The position numbers were made by a program, and so were the translations under genes. The notes beneath the pieces were generated by a model. The model was given only the letters and a program-made list of their open reading frames with translations. It was not told the origin of the DNA and searched no databases. From Massilia sp. KIM (GTDB lineage Bacteria; Pseudomonadota; Gammaproteobacteria; Burkholderiales; Burkholderiaceae_D), in NCBI RefSeq assembly GCF_002007115.1, contig NZ_MVAD01000002.1, forward strand, positions 558,001-622,000: a DNA stretch of 64,000 nt, given 5' to 3'. Positions 39,964-48,040 of this stretch are shown here, piece after piece. Within the stretch, counting starts at the first letter, position 1. Each line of letters starts with the position of its first letter.

Positions 39964-41658
39964 TCAGTGCGGAGAGCGGGCCGGAGCGGCTGCCACGGCG
40001 CTGGCGCCGCCCGGCGCCGCCAGCCGGACCAGGCGGTAGCCCGGGCCGTTGGTCACCAGCTCGAGCTCGGGCGGCAAATGGTTCGGCCCCAGCATCAGCA
40101 TCCACGACAGGTCTTTCGGCAACTGTTCCCGCGTCAGGGGCGCGCCGCCCGGCGGCAGTTGCAGGATCTGGGTATCCGGGTGGTCGATCGCGAACTGGGC
40201 GCGCATCAGCACCTGGGGATTGTCGCCGGCAATGGTGAGCTTGGGCAGCTCGGCCGCGGGCACGTGCTGGCGTACCGCCGGGCCGGCCAGGTCGCCCGGG
40301 GCCGGGGTGCGCATCTTGGCCAGCTCGAGCCCGATGCTCGACTGGCCGGCGGCCAGCGAGGCGGGCAGGGCGACGAACACGAACAGCAGCGGGGCAGCGC
40401 GCACGCCGGCGGCCCAGCCCAGCAGCAGGGCGGCCTGCAGCACGACCAGGGCCATGGTGCCCGGGTGGGCCAGGTCGATGCCGGCGATGTCGGGGCCGTC
40501 GACCATCAGCAGGCGGTACAGCGGCAGGTCGGTCCAGAGCTGGTGCAGGACCGCGCACAGGCCGAGCGCCAGGATCCAGCGCAGCACCGGCGCGCGCTGG
40601 TCGGCGGCGGCCGCGGCGGCGGCCACGGTCCACAGCAGCGGGAAGCCGAAGCTGTAGTAGCGCAGGTGCAGGCGCATCAGCTCTTCCACGCCGAACATCG
40701 CCAGCGAGGCGGTGTACATGATGGTCACGGCGGCCGCCGCGCCCAGGGTCAGCAGGGTGTACAGGGCCAGCTGGCCGAGCGGATCGTCGGCGCGGCGCAG
40801 CACGCGGGTGCACAGCAGGTGGCCCAGCACGGCCAGCGGCAGCGCGAACAGCAGGGCGAGCACGATCAGGTGGCCCTTGGCGCTGGTCAGCGCCGGCAGG
40901 ACCTGGTCCAGCATCGAGGTGGTGGCGGTGGTGGCGGCGCGGCCGTAGAACGGGCCCCACAGCGACAGGCCGGCCTGATCCACCAGCAGGTAGCCGAGGC
41001 CGAACTTGGCGCCCAGGGCGGCGCCCGCCGTCACCAGCATGGCGCCGGCGGCGGGCAGCAGCCAGCGTCCGCCGCGCTGGAAGGCGCAGTAGGCCAGGAA
41101 CAGGCAGACCCCGGGCAGCAGGAAGAGCGCATGCACCTTTACCAGGCTCATCAGGCCGACCACGAGGCCCGCCAGGGCGCCCTGGGCCGCCCAGTGCCAG
41201 CCGCCGCGGGTCAGCGCGACCCAGCTCAGCACGCAGAAGCCGAAGTAATAGGTGGTCTCCGGCATGAAGTAGGCGCTGTACAGGTTCAGCGGCGACAGCA
41301 GGGAGAACAGGGCCAGGGCGCCGGCCCAGGGGGCGGAGGCGTAGCGCCGCGCGGTCAGGTAGACGAAGGGCGTGGCGCCCGCCAGGAACAGCAGGTTGCC
41401 GGCGCGGACGCATTCGAGGAAGCCGGCGCCGCAGGCCTTGCTGGCCCCGAACAGCCAGATGTAGAGGTAGGAGGGCACCAGGGCTTCGGCGTGCGGCGCC
41501 AGGCGCGACATGCGGCTGTAGTACCACTCGTCGGCGAACACCGAGGGCATCAGGCCGTGGTTGCGCTGGTAGAGGAACAGGACCACGCCGGCCAGCACGG
41601 CCAGGAAGGCGATCAGGGGAGCATGCCGGCGCGGACCGGCGGCGGGAGCGATGTTCAC
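39964..41658 (-). CDS. GT-C-like polytopic membrane glycosyltransferase (putative)
   Basis: About 564 residues with 10-12 hydrophobic segments and, after the first helix, an acidic loop (VFADEWYYSRMSRL) like the catalytic first periplasmic loop of GT-C/GT39-GT83 enzymes, which use polyprenyl-phosphate sugars. A soluble C-terminal tail of about 100 residues follows. GTG 41658 overlaps the stop of the PIG-L gene as GTGA and is preferred; an ATG at 41694 would overlap it by 40 nt. It is the last gene of the glycan operon. Function is inferred from topology and neighbours only. Confidence 0.7.
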   Translation of the reverse strand: MNIAPAAGPRRHAPLIAFLAVLAGVVLFLYQRNHGLMPSVFADEWYYSRMSRLAPHAEALVPSYLYIWLFGASKACGAGFLECVRAGNLLFLAGATPFVYLTARRYASAPWAGALALFSLLSPLNLYSAYFMPETTYYFGFCVLSWVALTRGGWHWAAQGALAGLVVGLMSLVKVHALFLLPGVCLFLAYCAFQRGGRWLLPAAGAMLVTAGAALGAKFGLGYLLVDQAGLSLWGPFYGRAATTATTSMLDQVLPALTSAKGHLIVLALLFALPLAVLGHLLCTRVLRRADDPLGQLALYTLLTLGAAAAVTIMYTASLAMFGVEELMRLHLRYYSFGFPLLWTVAAAAAAADQRAPVLRWILALGLCAVLHQLWTDLPLYRLLMVDGPDIAGIDLAHPGTMALVVLQAALLLGWAAGVRAAPLLFVFVALPASLAAGQSSIGLELAKMRTPAPGDLAGPAVRQHVPAAELPKLTIAGDNPQVLMRAQFAIDHPDTQILQLPPGGAPLTREQLPKDLSWMLMLGPNHLPPELELVTNGPGYRLVRLAAPGGASAVAAAPARSPH

Positions 41659-42455
41659 GGGCGGCTTTCCTTGTCGGCAGGGGAGGCTGGCCACGCGGCG
41701 TGCCAGGAATCGAGCAGTGCGCGCAGGCGCTCCCAGGTGAAGAACTGGCGTTTTTCGTAGTACAGCGGGCCGGCGTGGGGGCGCTCGGCGAGGCGGGCCG
41801 GGTCGACCGCCTGCACGCGCTCGACGCCCCTGGCCAGGGTGTGCAGCAGGACGAAGGGGAAAAGGCCCAGCCAGGTGACGCGCTGCGAAGGATAGGACAG
41901 GCAGCAGCGCAGGTTGCGCAGGCGGTCGCCCCAGGGCAGGCGCAGGGCCTCTGCCGGGCCGTTTTCGGGCAGGGGCGCGAGGACCCGGAACAGGGGGCCG
42001 GGCAGGCCCGCCGCCTGGTAGAGCGGGAACTGGCGCGCCCGTCCCAGCAGGCCGCGCGCGGCGGCGATGCGCACGCCGAGCGCATGCAGGGCGTCGTGGT
42101 CGTGGTGCCCGCCCTCCCAGGCCGGCAGGTAGAGCGCTTCGATCTCGCCGAGCCCGTCCAGCCAGGCCCGCAGCCAGGCGGCGGCGGCGTCCAGGTGCAG
42201 CGGCAGGCGGGCGTCGCCGATCCCGCAGGCCTGGCCGGCGAAGGCGACGTCGGCCGGACCGACCCCGAGCCCGGCCAGCACCGCCAGCGATTCGGCATTG
42301 CGCACGGCGGCGCTGGCCTGTGCGGTCTGGCCGTCGGTCAGGTAAGCGCAGGCCACGCGCAGGCCGCGCCGCCGGTAGTTGCGGATGCGCTGCAGCACGC
42401 CGAACTCGTCGTCCTGGTGCGCGAACAGGAAGACCGCGCAGCGTTCAGTAGGCAT
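41655..42455 (-). CDS. PIG-L family deacetylase
   Basis: 266 residues with the LmbE/PIG-L zinc motif AHQDDE (residues 12-17) near the N-terminus and HHDHDALH near residue 117, supplying His/Asp ligands. PIG-L proteins remove acetyl groups from N-acetylglucosamine-type sugars or related compounds, so deacetylation of a glycan precursor is likely here. It overlaps the GNAT gene by 11 nt and the next by 4 nt. Pairing of a deacetylase and an N-acyltransferase suggests exchange of an N-acyl group on an amino sugar. Confidence 0.88.
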   Translation of the reverse strand: MPTERCAVFLFAHQDDEFGVLQRIRNYRRRGLRVACAYLTDGQTAQASAAVRNAESLAVLAGLGVGPADVAFAGQACGIGDARLPLHLDAAAAWLRAWLDGLGEIEALYLPAWEGGHHDHDALHALGVRIAAARGLLGRARQFPLYQAAGLPGPLFRVLAPLPENGPAEALRLPWGDRLRNLRCCLSYPSQRVTWLGLFPFVLLHTLARGVERVQAVDPARLAERPHAGPLYYEKRQFFTWERLRALLDSWHAAWPASPADKESRP

Positions 42456-43287
42456 CGAAGTCGAGGAAGCTGAACTGGATGCGCGCCGCGTCCAGCCGGG
42501 ACGGACCCTCGCCGAAGGCGCGCCAGATCAGGTTGAGCGGCGAGGGACGCAGCGACATCGGGATGCTGGCGTAGTTCCAGTAGCGGCTGGCGGCGTCCGG
42601 CGCGAGGCCGATGAACAGGCGCAGCGGCGACAGGCCGGGGCCGGCTTCCACGCCGGCCGGCGCCGGGTCGTCGGGCAGCTCGGCGTAGGCCGGCAGGCGC
42701 AGGCCCGCGGCCGCCGCGTAGAAGCGTCCTCCGGGGCGGCGCCAGACCGGGTTGTGCGGGTTGGCGCAGCGCCAGGCCAGCGCCTCGGCGTTCCAGCTGC
42801 GGCCGAAGGACAGGGTGTGCGGCGCGGGCGGCGCGCGGTGGCGCAGGCCGCCCAGGCCGACGCGCGCTTCCAGCGGCCGCACCAGCTGGAAGCCCAGCTT
42901 GCGGATGAAGCCCGGGGTGCTGTTGGCATTGGCGACGCCGTAGACGCCGGCGAAGCCGGCCGCGGCCCCGGCCTCGTAGGTCATGGCCGCGAGCTTGGTG
43001 AACAAGCCCTTGCCCTGGTAGTCGGGATGGGTGGCGGTGTTCAGCGAGAGCAGCACCAGCGACTCGCGGCCCTCGACCCAGACCCGGGCCGGCACACACA
43101 CGTAGTGGGCCGCCAGGCGCTCGCCGTCCCAGGCGTCGTAGCCGACCGCCTTGCCGTCCGGGTTGGCGAGGTAAAGCCAGTCCAGGTAAGCGGGCGTGAA
43201 CTTGTGCACGCCGGGGAAGCAGGCGGCGAACAGTTCGCCGTAGCGGGCGAGGGTGGCGGGGTCGTGCTGGACAGGGAGAAAATTCAT
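42445..43287 (-). CDS. GNAT family N-acyltransferase
   Basis: 280 residues. The acetyl-CoA site pattern TATHPDYQGKGLFTKLAAMT is in the middle of a GNAT domain, followed by GVYGVANANSTPGFIRKLGF, the family's beta6-beta7 region. The N-terminus (HKFTPAYLDWLYLANPDGK) and C-terminus (NYASIPMSLRPSPLNLIWRA) resemble glycan-cluster GNATs that act on amino sugars. It overlaps gtrA-like by 4 nt. An N-terminal extension to 43437 exists in frame but lacks a start signal; ATG 43287 fits. Confidence 0.85.
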   Translation of the reverse strand: MNFLPVQHDPATLARYGELFAACFPGVHKFTPAYLDWLYLANPDGKAVGYDAWDGERLAAHYVCVPARVWVEGRESLVLLSLNTATHPDYQGKGLFTKLAAMTYEAGAAAGFAGVYGVANANSTPGFIRKLGFQLVRPLEARVGLGGLRHRAPPAPHTLSFGRSWNAEALAWRCANPHNPVWRRPGGRFYAAAAGLRLPAYAELPDDPAPAGVEAGPGLSPLRLFIGLAPDAASRYWNYASIPMSLRPSPLNLIWRAFGEGPSRLDAARIQFSFLDFDAY

Positions 43288-43664
43288 GGTTTGAAGATCC
43301 AGTGTTTGCTCAGCAAATAGCCATTGACGGCAACCAGGGGCAGCGACACCAGCTTGCCGGCCAGGGGGCTGGCCAGCAGGGCGGCGCCGGCCGCGACGCA
43401 GGCGAGGGTCAGCAGGTAGTTCAAGCCGGTCACGCACAGGTAGCGCGCGACCACCTGGACGTTGGAGCGCGCGCCGAAGGTGAGCTTGCTGTGGAACAGG
43501 TAGTTCACCATCAGGCCGGCGCCGAAGCCGGCGCTGGCCGCCGCGCCGTAGTGCGCGCCGGCGCCCAGCAGCAGTTGCATCAGGCCGATGTCGACCAGGG
43601 CGGACAGGCCGCCGCCGGCCACGAACACCGCGAAGCGCTGCCAGTCGGGACGGGAATCAGCCAT
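43284..43664 (-). CDS. GtrA family membrane protein
   Basis: 126 residues with four helices in the standard GtrA pattern: FAVFVAGGGLSALVDIGLM, then a motif NYLFHSKLTF in the middle and NGYLLSKHWIF at the end. GtrA proteins are thought to flip polyprenyl-phosphate sugars or help their transfer to glycans. It overlaps the GT2 gene by 8 nt and the GNAT gene by 4 nt. With GT2 (which would make polyprenyl-phosphate hexose) and a GT-C-like protein it forms a typical three-component glycan decoration set. Confidence 0.92.
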   Translation of the reverse strand: MADSRPDWQRFAVFVAGGGLSALVDIGLMQLLLGAGAHYGAAASAGFGAGLMVNYLFHSKLTFGARSNVQVVARYLCVTGLNYLLTLACVAAGAALLASPLAGKLVSLPLVAVNGYLLSKHWIFKP

Positions 43665-44685
43665 GCGGGTGCAACTGCGGCAGCAGTTTCTTGTGCAGGG
43701 GCCGGGTCGGCACCATCGCGATGTCGTAGGCGAGGAAGGCCAGGATCAGTTGCACGCCCATGATCACCGGCAGCGCCGCCAGCATGACCGTGCCGGCCGG
43801 GGTGGCGACGCCGGCGCGGGCCCCTTCGATCCAGTGGTGCAGGCCGTAGAGGGCGCCGAAGCCGGTTAGCAGCAGGCCCAGCGGCAGCTCCAGGGAGGCC
43901 AGCGACATGTTGCGCAGGTAGTAGTTGTAGAACAGGCGCTTGCCGAAATTGCGCACGTGCTTGAGCGCGAACTCGGTGACCACCTTCGAGATCTTGAGGT
44001 TGCTGACCTCGTCGCCATACTTGGCGTGCATCGGCACGTCGGCCACCACCGCGCCCAGGGTATTCAGGCGGAACAGCATGTCGGTCTCGAAGAAGTAGCG
44101 CCGGCTGATCTTGTCGAAGGGCAGGTAGCGCGCGGCGTCCGCATGGATGGCGGTATAGCCGTTGGTCGGATCGAACAGGTTCCAGTAGCCGGAAGAGAGC
44201 TTGGTCATCAGCGACAGCGCGGCATTGCCGAACAGGCGCATGGGCGGCATGGCGCGGATCCGTTCCAGGTCGAAGAAGCGGTTGCCCTTGGTGTAGTCGG
44301 CCTGGCCGGCCAGGATCGGCGCGATGAAGGCCGGCAGCAGGGAGGCGTCCATCTGGCCGTCGCCGTCGATCTTGACGATGACCTCGGCCCCGTCGGCGAT
44401 CGCCGCCCGGTAGCCGGTCATGACCGCGCCGCCCACGCCCTGGTTCTCGGCGTGTTCCAGCACCCGCACCCGCGGGTCGGCGCAGTGGGCGCGCACGAAG
44501 GCGCCGCTGCCGTCCGGGCATTTGTCGTCGACCACGTAGATCCGGGTGACCTCGGGACCGATGCCTTCGATGACCTCGAGGATGTGGCGGGTGACCCGGT
44601 AGCTCGGGATCACCACCGCGACCGCGGGGGGAAGATCGGAGGCGCGCCGCAGCGCGGGCTGGTGGAAGTGTTCGGTGCTATTCAT
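43657..44685 (-). CDS. GT2 polyprenyl-phosphate glycosyltransferase
   Basis: 342 residues with a GT-A domain (VVIPSYRVTRHILEVIEGIG, DDKCPDGSG, then KIDGDGQMD with the metal-binding DxD-type DGDGQ), and two C-terminal helices (about 255-275 and 290-315). This is the DPM1/GtrB-like layout, transferring a sugar to polyprenyl phosphate at the inner leaflet. It overlaps gtrA-like by 8 nt and the upstream membrane protein by 4 nt, supporting joint function. The sugar cannot be told from sequence. Confidence 0.92.
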   Translation of the reverse strand: MNSTEHFHQPALRRASDLPPAVAVVIPSYRVTRHILEVIEGIGPEVTRIYVVDDKCPDGSGAFVRAHCADPRVRVLEHAENQGVGGAVMTGYRAAIADGAEVIVKIDGDGQMDASLLPAFIAPILAGQADYTKGNRFFDLERIRAMPPMRLFGNAALSLMTKLSSGYWNLFDPTNGYTAIHADAARYLPFDKISRRYFFETDMLFRLNTLGAVVADVPMHAKYGDEVSNLKISKVVTEFALKHVRNFGKRLFYNYYLRNMSLASLELPLGLLLTGFGALYGLHHWIEGARAGVATPAGTVMLAALPVIMGVQLILAFLAYDIAMVPTRPLHKKLLPQLHPHG

Positions 44686-46604
44686 GGTGTGCTGGGCGCT
44701 GCTGCGCGAACGCTGATGTCTTGCAGGAAAAAGGCGAGCTGGCGCGGATCGCCCGGGCTGGGCGAGCGGGTGCGCTCATGCTCGAACTCGATGACCAGCG
44801 GCTGGCCGGGTGCGACCGGCCCTTGCGGCAGGGGCAGGGCCGTGGCGCGGTCGAGTGCGTGCCAGCCGAGGTCGGCGCCATTGGCGAACACCCGGGTGCG
44901 GCCGGGCGCGTCCAGGTAGCGGCCGCGGATCACGATCGCGCCCGGCGCCAGGCCCCCGACCTGCAGGCGCAGGCGCGAGCGCGCGCCCGTGGACCAGATG
45001 CCGTCCCAGCCCGGGCCGTTGAATTCCGGATCGCTCCAGCCGGCCAGCAGTTCGAGCTTGCCGGCCCCCACGTCCTCCGGACCGAAGCGGCGCTGCGCCA
45101 GCGCGCCTGCCTGGCAGCGGATCGGGCCGTCGACGTAGCGCCAGCCGCGCGTGGCGGGCGTGGACGCAAGGCCGGGAGCGAGGGTGGCGCCGCCGCCGCA
45201 CAGGCTTTCCTGGGCTGCCGGGTTGCCTTCGTGGACCAGGGCCTTCACCACCTGGCCGCCGGCGCGCCAGGCGTAGACCTGGTCGGCGCGCAGGTAGTTG
45301 TCGTGCACGCCGGCCCGTTCGGCGAAGATCTCAGGCTCGGGATGGTAGATGCCGGGGACGTGGGCCAGCAACTGGCGCGCCAGCGGGCTGAAGTTCACAT
45401 AGGGATAGCTGGCCGCGTGCGCGGTGGCCAGCAGCTGTACCACGGCCACCCCGACCGCCAGGCGCTTGACGCCAGGATGGCGGCGCAGCAGCTCGAGCAG
45501 GGCGAACACCAGCGGCATCGAGGCCCAGAACACGTAGCGCATCATGCCGGCCGCGTCCGAGTTCCAGTTCAGGATCGACAGCGCCGGCAGCGCCAGCGCC
45601 AGGGTGAACAGGGCGCAGGCCGCCAGCACGCGCAGGCCGTGGGCGCCGAGCGCGCGCCCGGCCAGCAGCAGGGCGGCCAGCAAACCGGGCAGGCCGATCA
45701 GCATGCCCTGGTTGAGGTCGAAGAAGAAGGAGAGCAAGCGTTCGGAGCCGACCAGGTTCGGATCGGAGAAGCGCCGGGCGATCAGGTTCGGCACCCCGTA
45801 CTGGTAGAGGTTGAACAGCACCGGCAGCGCGAACACGGCCACCCCCAGCGCCAGGCCGAGCAGGCTGCGGCGCCCGAGCTGGGCGCGCAGGGCCGCCGCC
45901 AGGGTCTGGCCGGGCCGGTAGTCCATGGCCAGCTTGATCAGGGGCGCGAAGCCGAAGAAGAACACGATGGTCGGGTTCTGCAGGCTGGACACGCCGGCTA
46001 GCAGCGCGCCCGAGACCGGCGCGCCGCTGGTGTAGCGCAGCAGGCCGGCCAGCAGCAGGGCCGCGCTCACGCATTCCGGGCTGCTCCAGCGGAAATACAG
46101 GACGCCGCCGCACAGCATGAACAGGGCCAGGCCGCCCCAGGCGCGGCGCTCGTCGCCGAAGAAGCGGCGCAGCGCCAGGCCGAGCACGAAGACGGCGGCC
46201 AGGTTGACCACCACGAAGGCGCGGAAGGGCGGCAGGCCGAGCGTGTCGAGCAGCTTGAAGGGCAGGGCCGCCATCAGCGGGTAGCCGAAGAAGTGGACCG
46301 GATAGACCTTGTCGCCGCGGCCGCGCGCGAAGGCCGCGTACAGGTCCCGCTCGCCCGCCCGCATGCCGCGTTCGAGCTGGTCGAAGGGCTCCTTGAAGGC
46401 GCCCTCGAGCAGCGGGCGGGTGCGCGCGATGTCCTCCAGCCGCACGTCCGGGCTGGCATGGCTGGCGATGGCCACCGTGTCCACCGTGTACTCGACCGCG
46501 TCGCCGCGGTAGGCGGTGGGGGCGAGCGCGGCCAGCAGCACCAGCGCCAGCGCCAGCAACAGGGGGAAGCGCCAGTGCGGCGCGGCGTGGTGGGCGGCCC
46601 GCAT
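44682..46604 (-). CDS. Large polytopic membrane protein, putative GT-C glycosyltransferase
   Basis: 640 residues. About 10-11 hydrophobic segments occupy residues 10-410; the first extracytoplasmic loop contains YRGDAVEYTVDTVAIA, with acidic residues suited to a GT-C active site, and the 220-residue C-terminus is a soluble domain, beta-rich, possibly a carbohydrate-binding fold. It may take sugar from a polyprenyl-phosphate donor, made by the GT2 or HAD-UbiA proteins, and add it to a glycan. Two nt separate it from the HAD-UbiA gene. No exact family name can be given. Confidence 0.7.
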   Translation of the reverse strand: MRAAHHAAPHWRFPLLLALALVLLAALAPTAYRGDAVEYTVDTVAIASHASPDVRLEDIARTRPLLEGAFKEPFDQLERGMRAGERDLYAAFARGRGDKVYPVHFFGYPLMAALPFKLLDTLGLPPFRAFVVVNLAAVFVLGLALRRFFGDERRAWGGLALFMLCGGVLYFRWSSPECVSAALLLAGLLRYTSGAPVSGALLAGVSSLQNPTIVFFFGFAPLIKLAMDYRPGQTLAAALRAQLGRRSLLGLALGVAVFALPVLFNLYQYGVPNLIARRFSDPNLVGSERLLSFFFDLNQGMLIGLPGLLAALLLAGRALGAHGLRVLAACALFTLALALPALSILNWNSDAAGMMRYVFWASMPLVFALLELLRRHPGVKRLAVGVAVVQLLATAHAASYPYVNFSPLARQLLAHVPGIYHPEPEIFAERAGVHDNYLRADQVYAWRAGGQVVKALVHEGNPAAQESLCGGGATLAPGLASTPATRGWRYVDGPIRCQAGALAQRRFGPEDVGAGKLELLAGWSDPEFNGPGWDGIWSTGARSRLRLQVGGLAPGAIVIRGRYLDAPGRTRVFANGADLGWHALDRATALPLPQGPVAPGQPLVIEFEHERTRSPSPGDPRQLAFFLQDISVRAAAPSTP

Positions 46605-46606
46605 GC

Positions 46607-48040
46607 TCAGGCGGCCAGGGCGCCCAGGCCCAGGCAGAGCGCGATGACGAGCAGGCTGACCTTGTCCTTGCTGACGTAGAGCACCGGGTCTTCGTTGACC
46701 TGGCCGCGGAAGGACAGCACCCACAGGCGGCCCAGCCAGAACACCAGCAGCGGCAGGATGCCGGCCAGCCATTCGGGAGTGCGGTAGAGGTTCAGCACGT
46801 TCTCCGAATTAAAGTAGAGCATGAAGATCAGCACCGAGACGAAGGCGGTATTGATGCCCATGATGCCGATCGGGGTCTTGTCGGCCGTGGTGTAGCCGCG
46901 TCCGCGGGTCTTTTCCTTGCCCTGGCGGTGCAGGTTGAACAGCTCGCTGTGGCGCTTGAGCAGGGCCAGGCTGAGGAAGATGAAGAAGGAGAAGGCCAGC
47001 AGCCAGAACGAGGGCGCGATCCCGGTCGCGGCGCTGCCGCCCAGCACGCGCAGGCTGTACAGCAGGGCCAGGGTGACGATGTCCACCATCAGCAGGCGCT
47101 TGAGGTAGACCGAATAGGCCACGGTGGAGACGAAGTACACCGCGACCACCACCAGCAGCAGCGGGTTGTACCAGGCGCACAGGGCGATGGCGGCGAAGGC
47201 CAGCAGCGGGCTGCTCATCAGCGCCAGCGGCAGGGGCAGGGCGCCGGAAGCGATCGGGCGCTTGTGCTTGGTCGGGTGCACGCGGTCGTCCTGGGCGTCC
47301 AGGGCGTCGTTCAGCAGGTAGGCGCTGGAAGCGCACAGCGAGAAGGCCACAAAGGCCACCAGCGAGGCCTGCAGGGTGAACAGGTCGAAGGCGTGGCCGG
47401 CCAGCATGGGCAGGAAGACCAGCATGTTTTTCAGCCACTGGCGCGGGCGCATGGCCTTGAGCAGGGCCTTGGCCGCGCCGCCGCGCACGCTGCCCGAATG
47501 GCTGGTCTCGCGGCCGTCGGCCAGGCGGAAGGGCTTGCGGGTGACCGACATCGGGTTCTCGCAGCTCAGCCAGACGGCAAGGTCGGCGCGCGAATTGCCG
47601 ATGTAGTCGTAGCCGCGCTCGCCGAACAGGGCGCACAGTTCGCGCGCCTTGTTGTGCGAGGTCAGGTTGACCTTGTCCTCGGTGGCCAGCACCTGGTCGA
47701 ACAGCCCCAGGTGGGCGACGATGGCCTCGGCGAAGCGGCGCTGCGAGCCGGTGGCCAGCACCACCGTGCGGCCCGACGCCTTCTCGGCCTCGATCAGGGC
47801 CAGCACGTGCTTGTCGTAGGGCAGGGCGGCCGGGTCGAGCTCGACTTCGCGCGCGATGCGCTCCTTGAAGCCGGCCTTGCCCAGGAACAGCCAGAACGGC
47901 AGGATCCAGGCGCGCAGGATGTTCTTCTTCAGGAACAGCACGATCGATTCCCACAGCAGATCGGAATGGATCAGGGTGCCGTCCAGGTCGACGACCAGCG
48001 GGCGCAGCGCGCCGCCGGCCATGGCTTGTCGTTCACGCAT
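46607..48040 (-). CDS. HAD-UbiA fusion, putative polyprenyl-phosphate phosphoribosyltransferase
   Basis: 477 residues. Residues 1-180 form a HAD phosphatase domain (D18-L-D20-G-T, LATGS near 95-99, and GNSRAD at 148-153). Residues 190-477 form a UbiA-type prenyltransferase membrane domain whose motif NDALDAQDDRVHPTKHKRP (from N244) matches the NDxxDxxxDxxHPxKxxRP of decaprenyl-phosphate phosphoribosyltransferase (DPPR synthase). The fusion would make polyprenyl-phosphoribose-5-phosphate and remove the phosphate in one protein. ATG 48040 is preferred over 48055 because AAGGAG stands at the right distance before it. Confidence 0.88.
   Translation of the reverse strand: MRERQAMAGGALRPLVVDLDGTLIHSDLLWESIVLFLKKNILRAWILPFWLFLGKAGFKERIAREVELDPAALPYDKHVLALIEAEKASGRTVVLATGSQRRFAEAIVAHLGLFDQVLATEDKVNLTSHNKARELCALFGERGYDYIGNSRADLAVWLSCENPMSVTRKPFRLADGRETSHSGSVRGGAAKALLKAMRPRQWLKNMLVFLPMLAGHAFDLFTLQASLVAFVAFSLCASSAYLLNDALDAQDDRVHPTKHKRPIASGALPLPLALMSSPLLAFAAIALCAWYNPLLLVVVAVYFVSTVAYSVYLKRLLMVDIVTLALLYSLRVLGGSAATGIAPSFWLLAFSFFIFLSLALLKRHSELFNLHRQGKEKTRGRGYTTADKTPIGIMGINTAFVSVLIFMLYFNSENVLNLYRTPEWLAGILPLLVFWLGRLWVLSFRGQVNEDPVLYVSKDKVSLLVIALCLGLGALAA

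Noticed and set aside
38173..41760. A plus-strand frame of about 1200 codons over the LOV kinase and GT-C-like genes
   Set aside because: His/Gln/Arg-rich low-complexity translation, antisense to clear genes with motifs; shadow frame.
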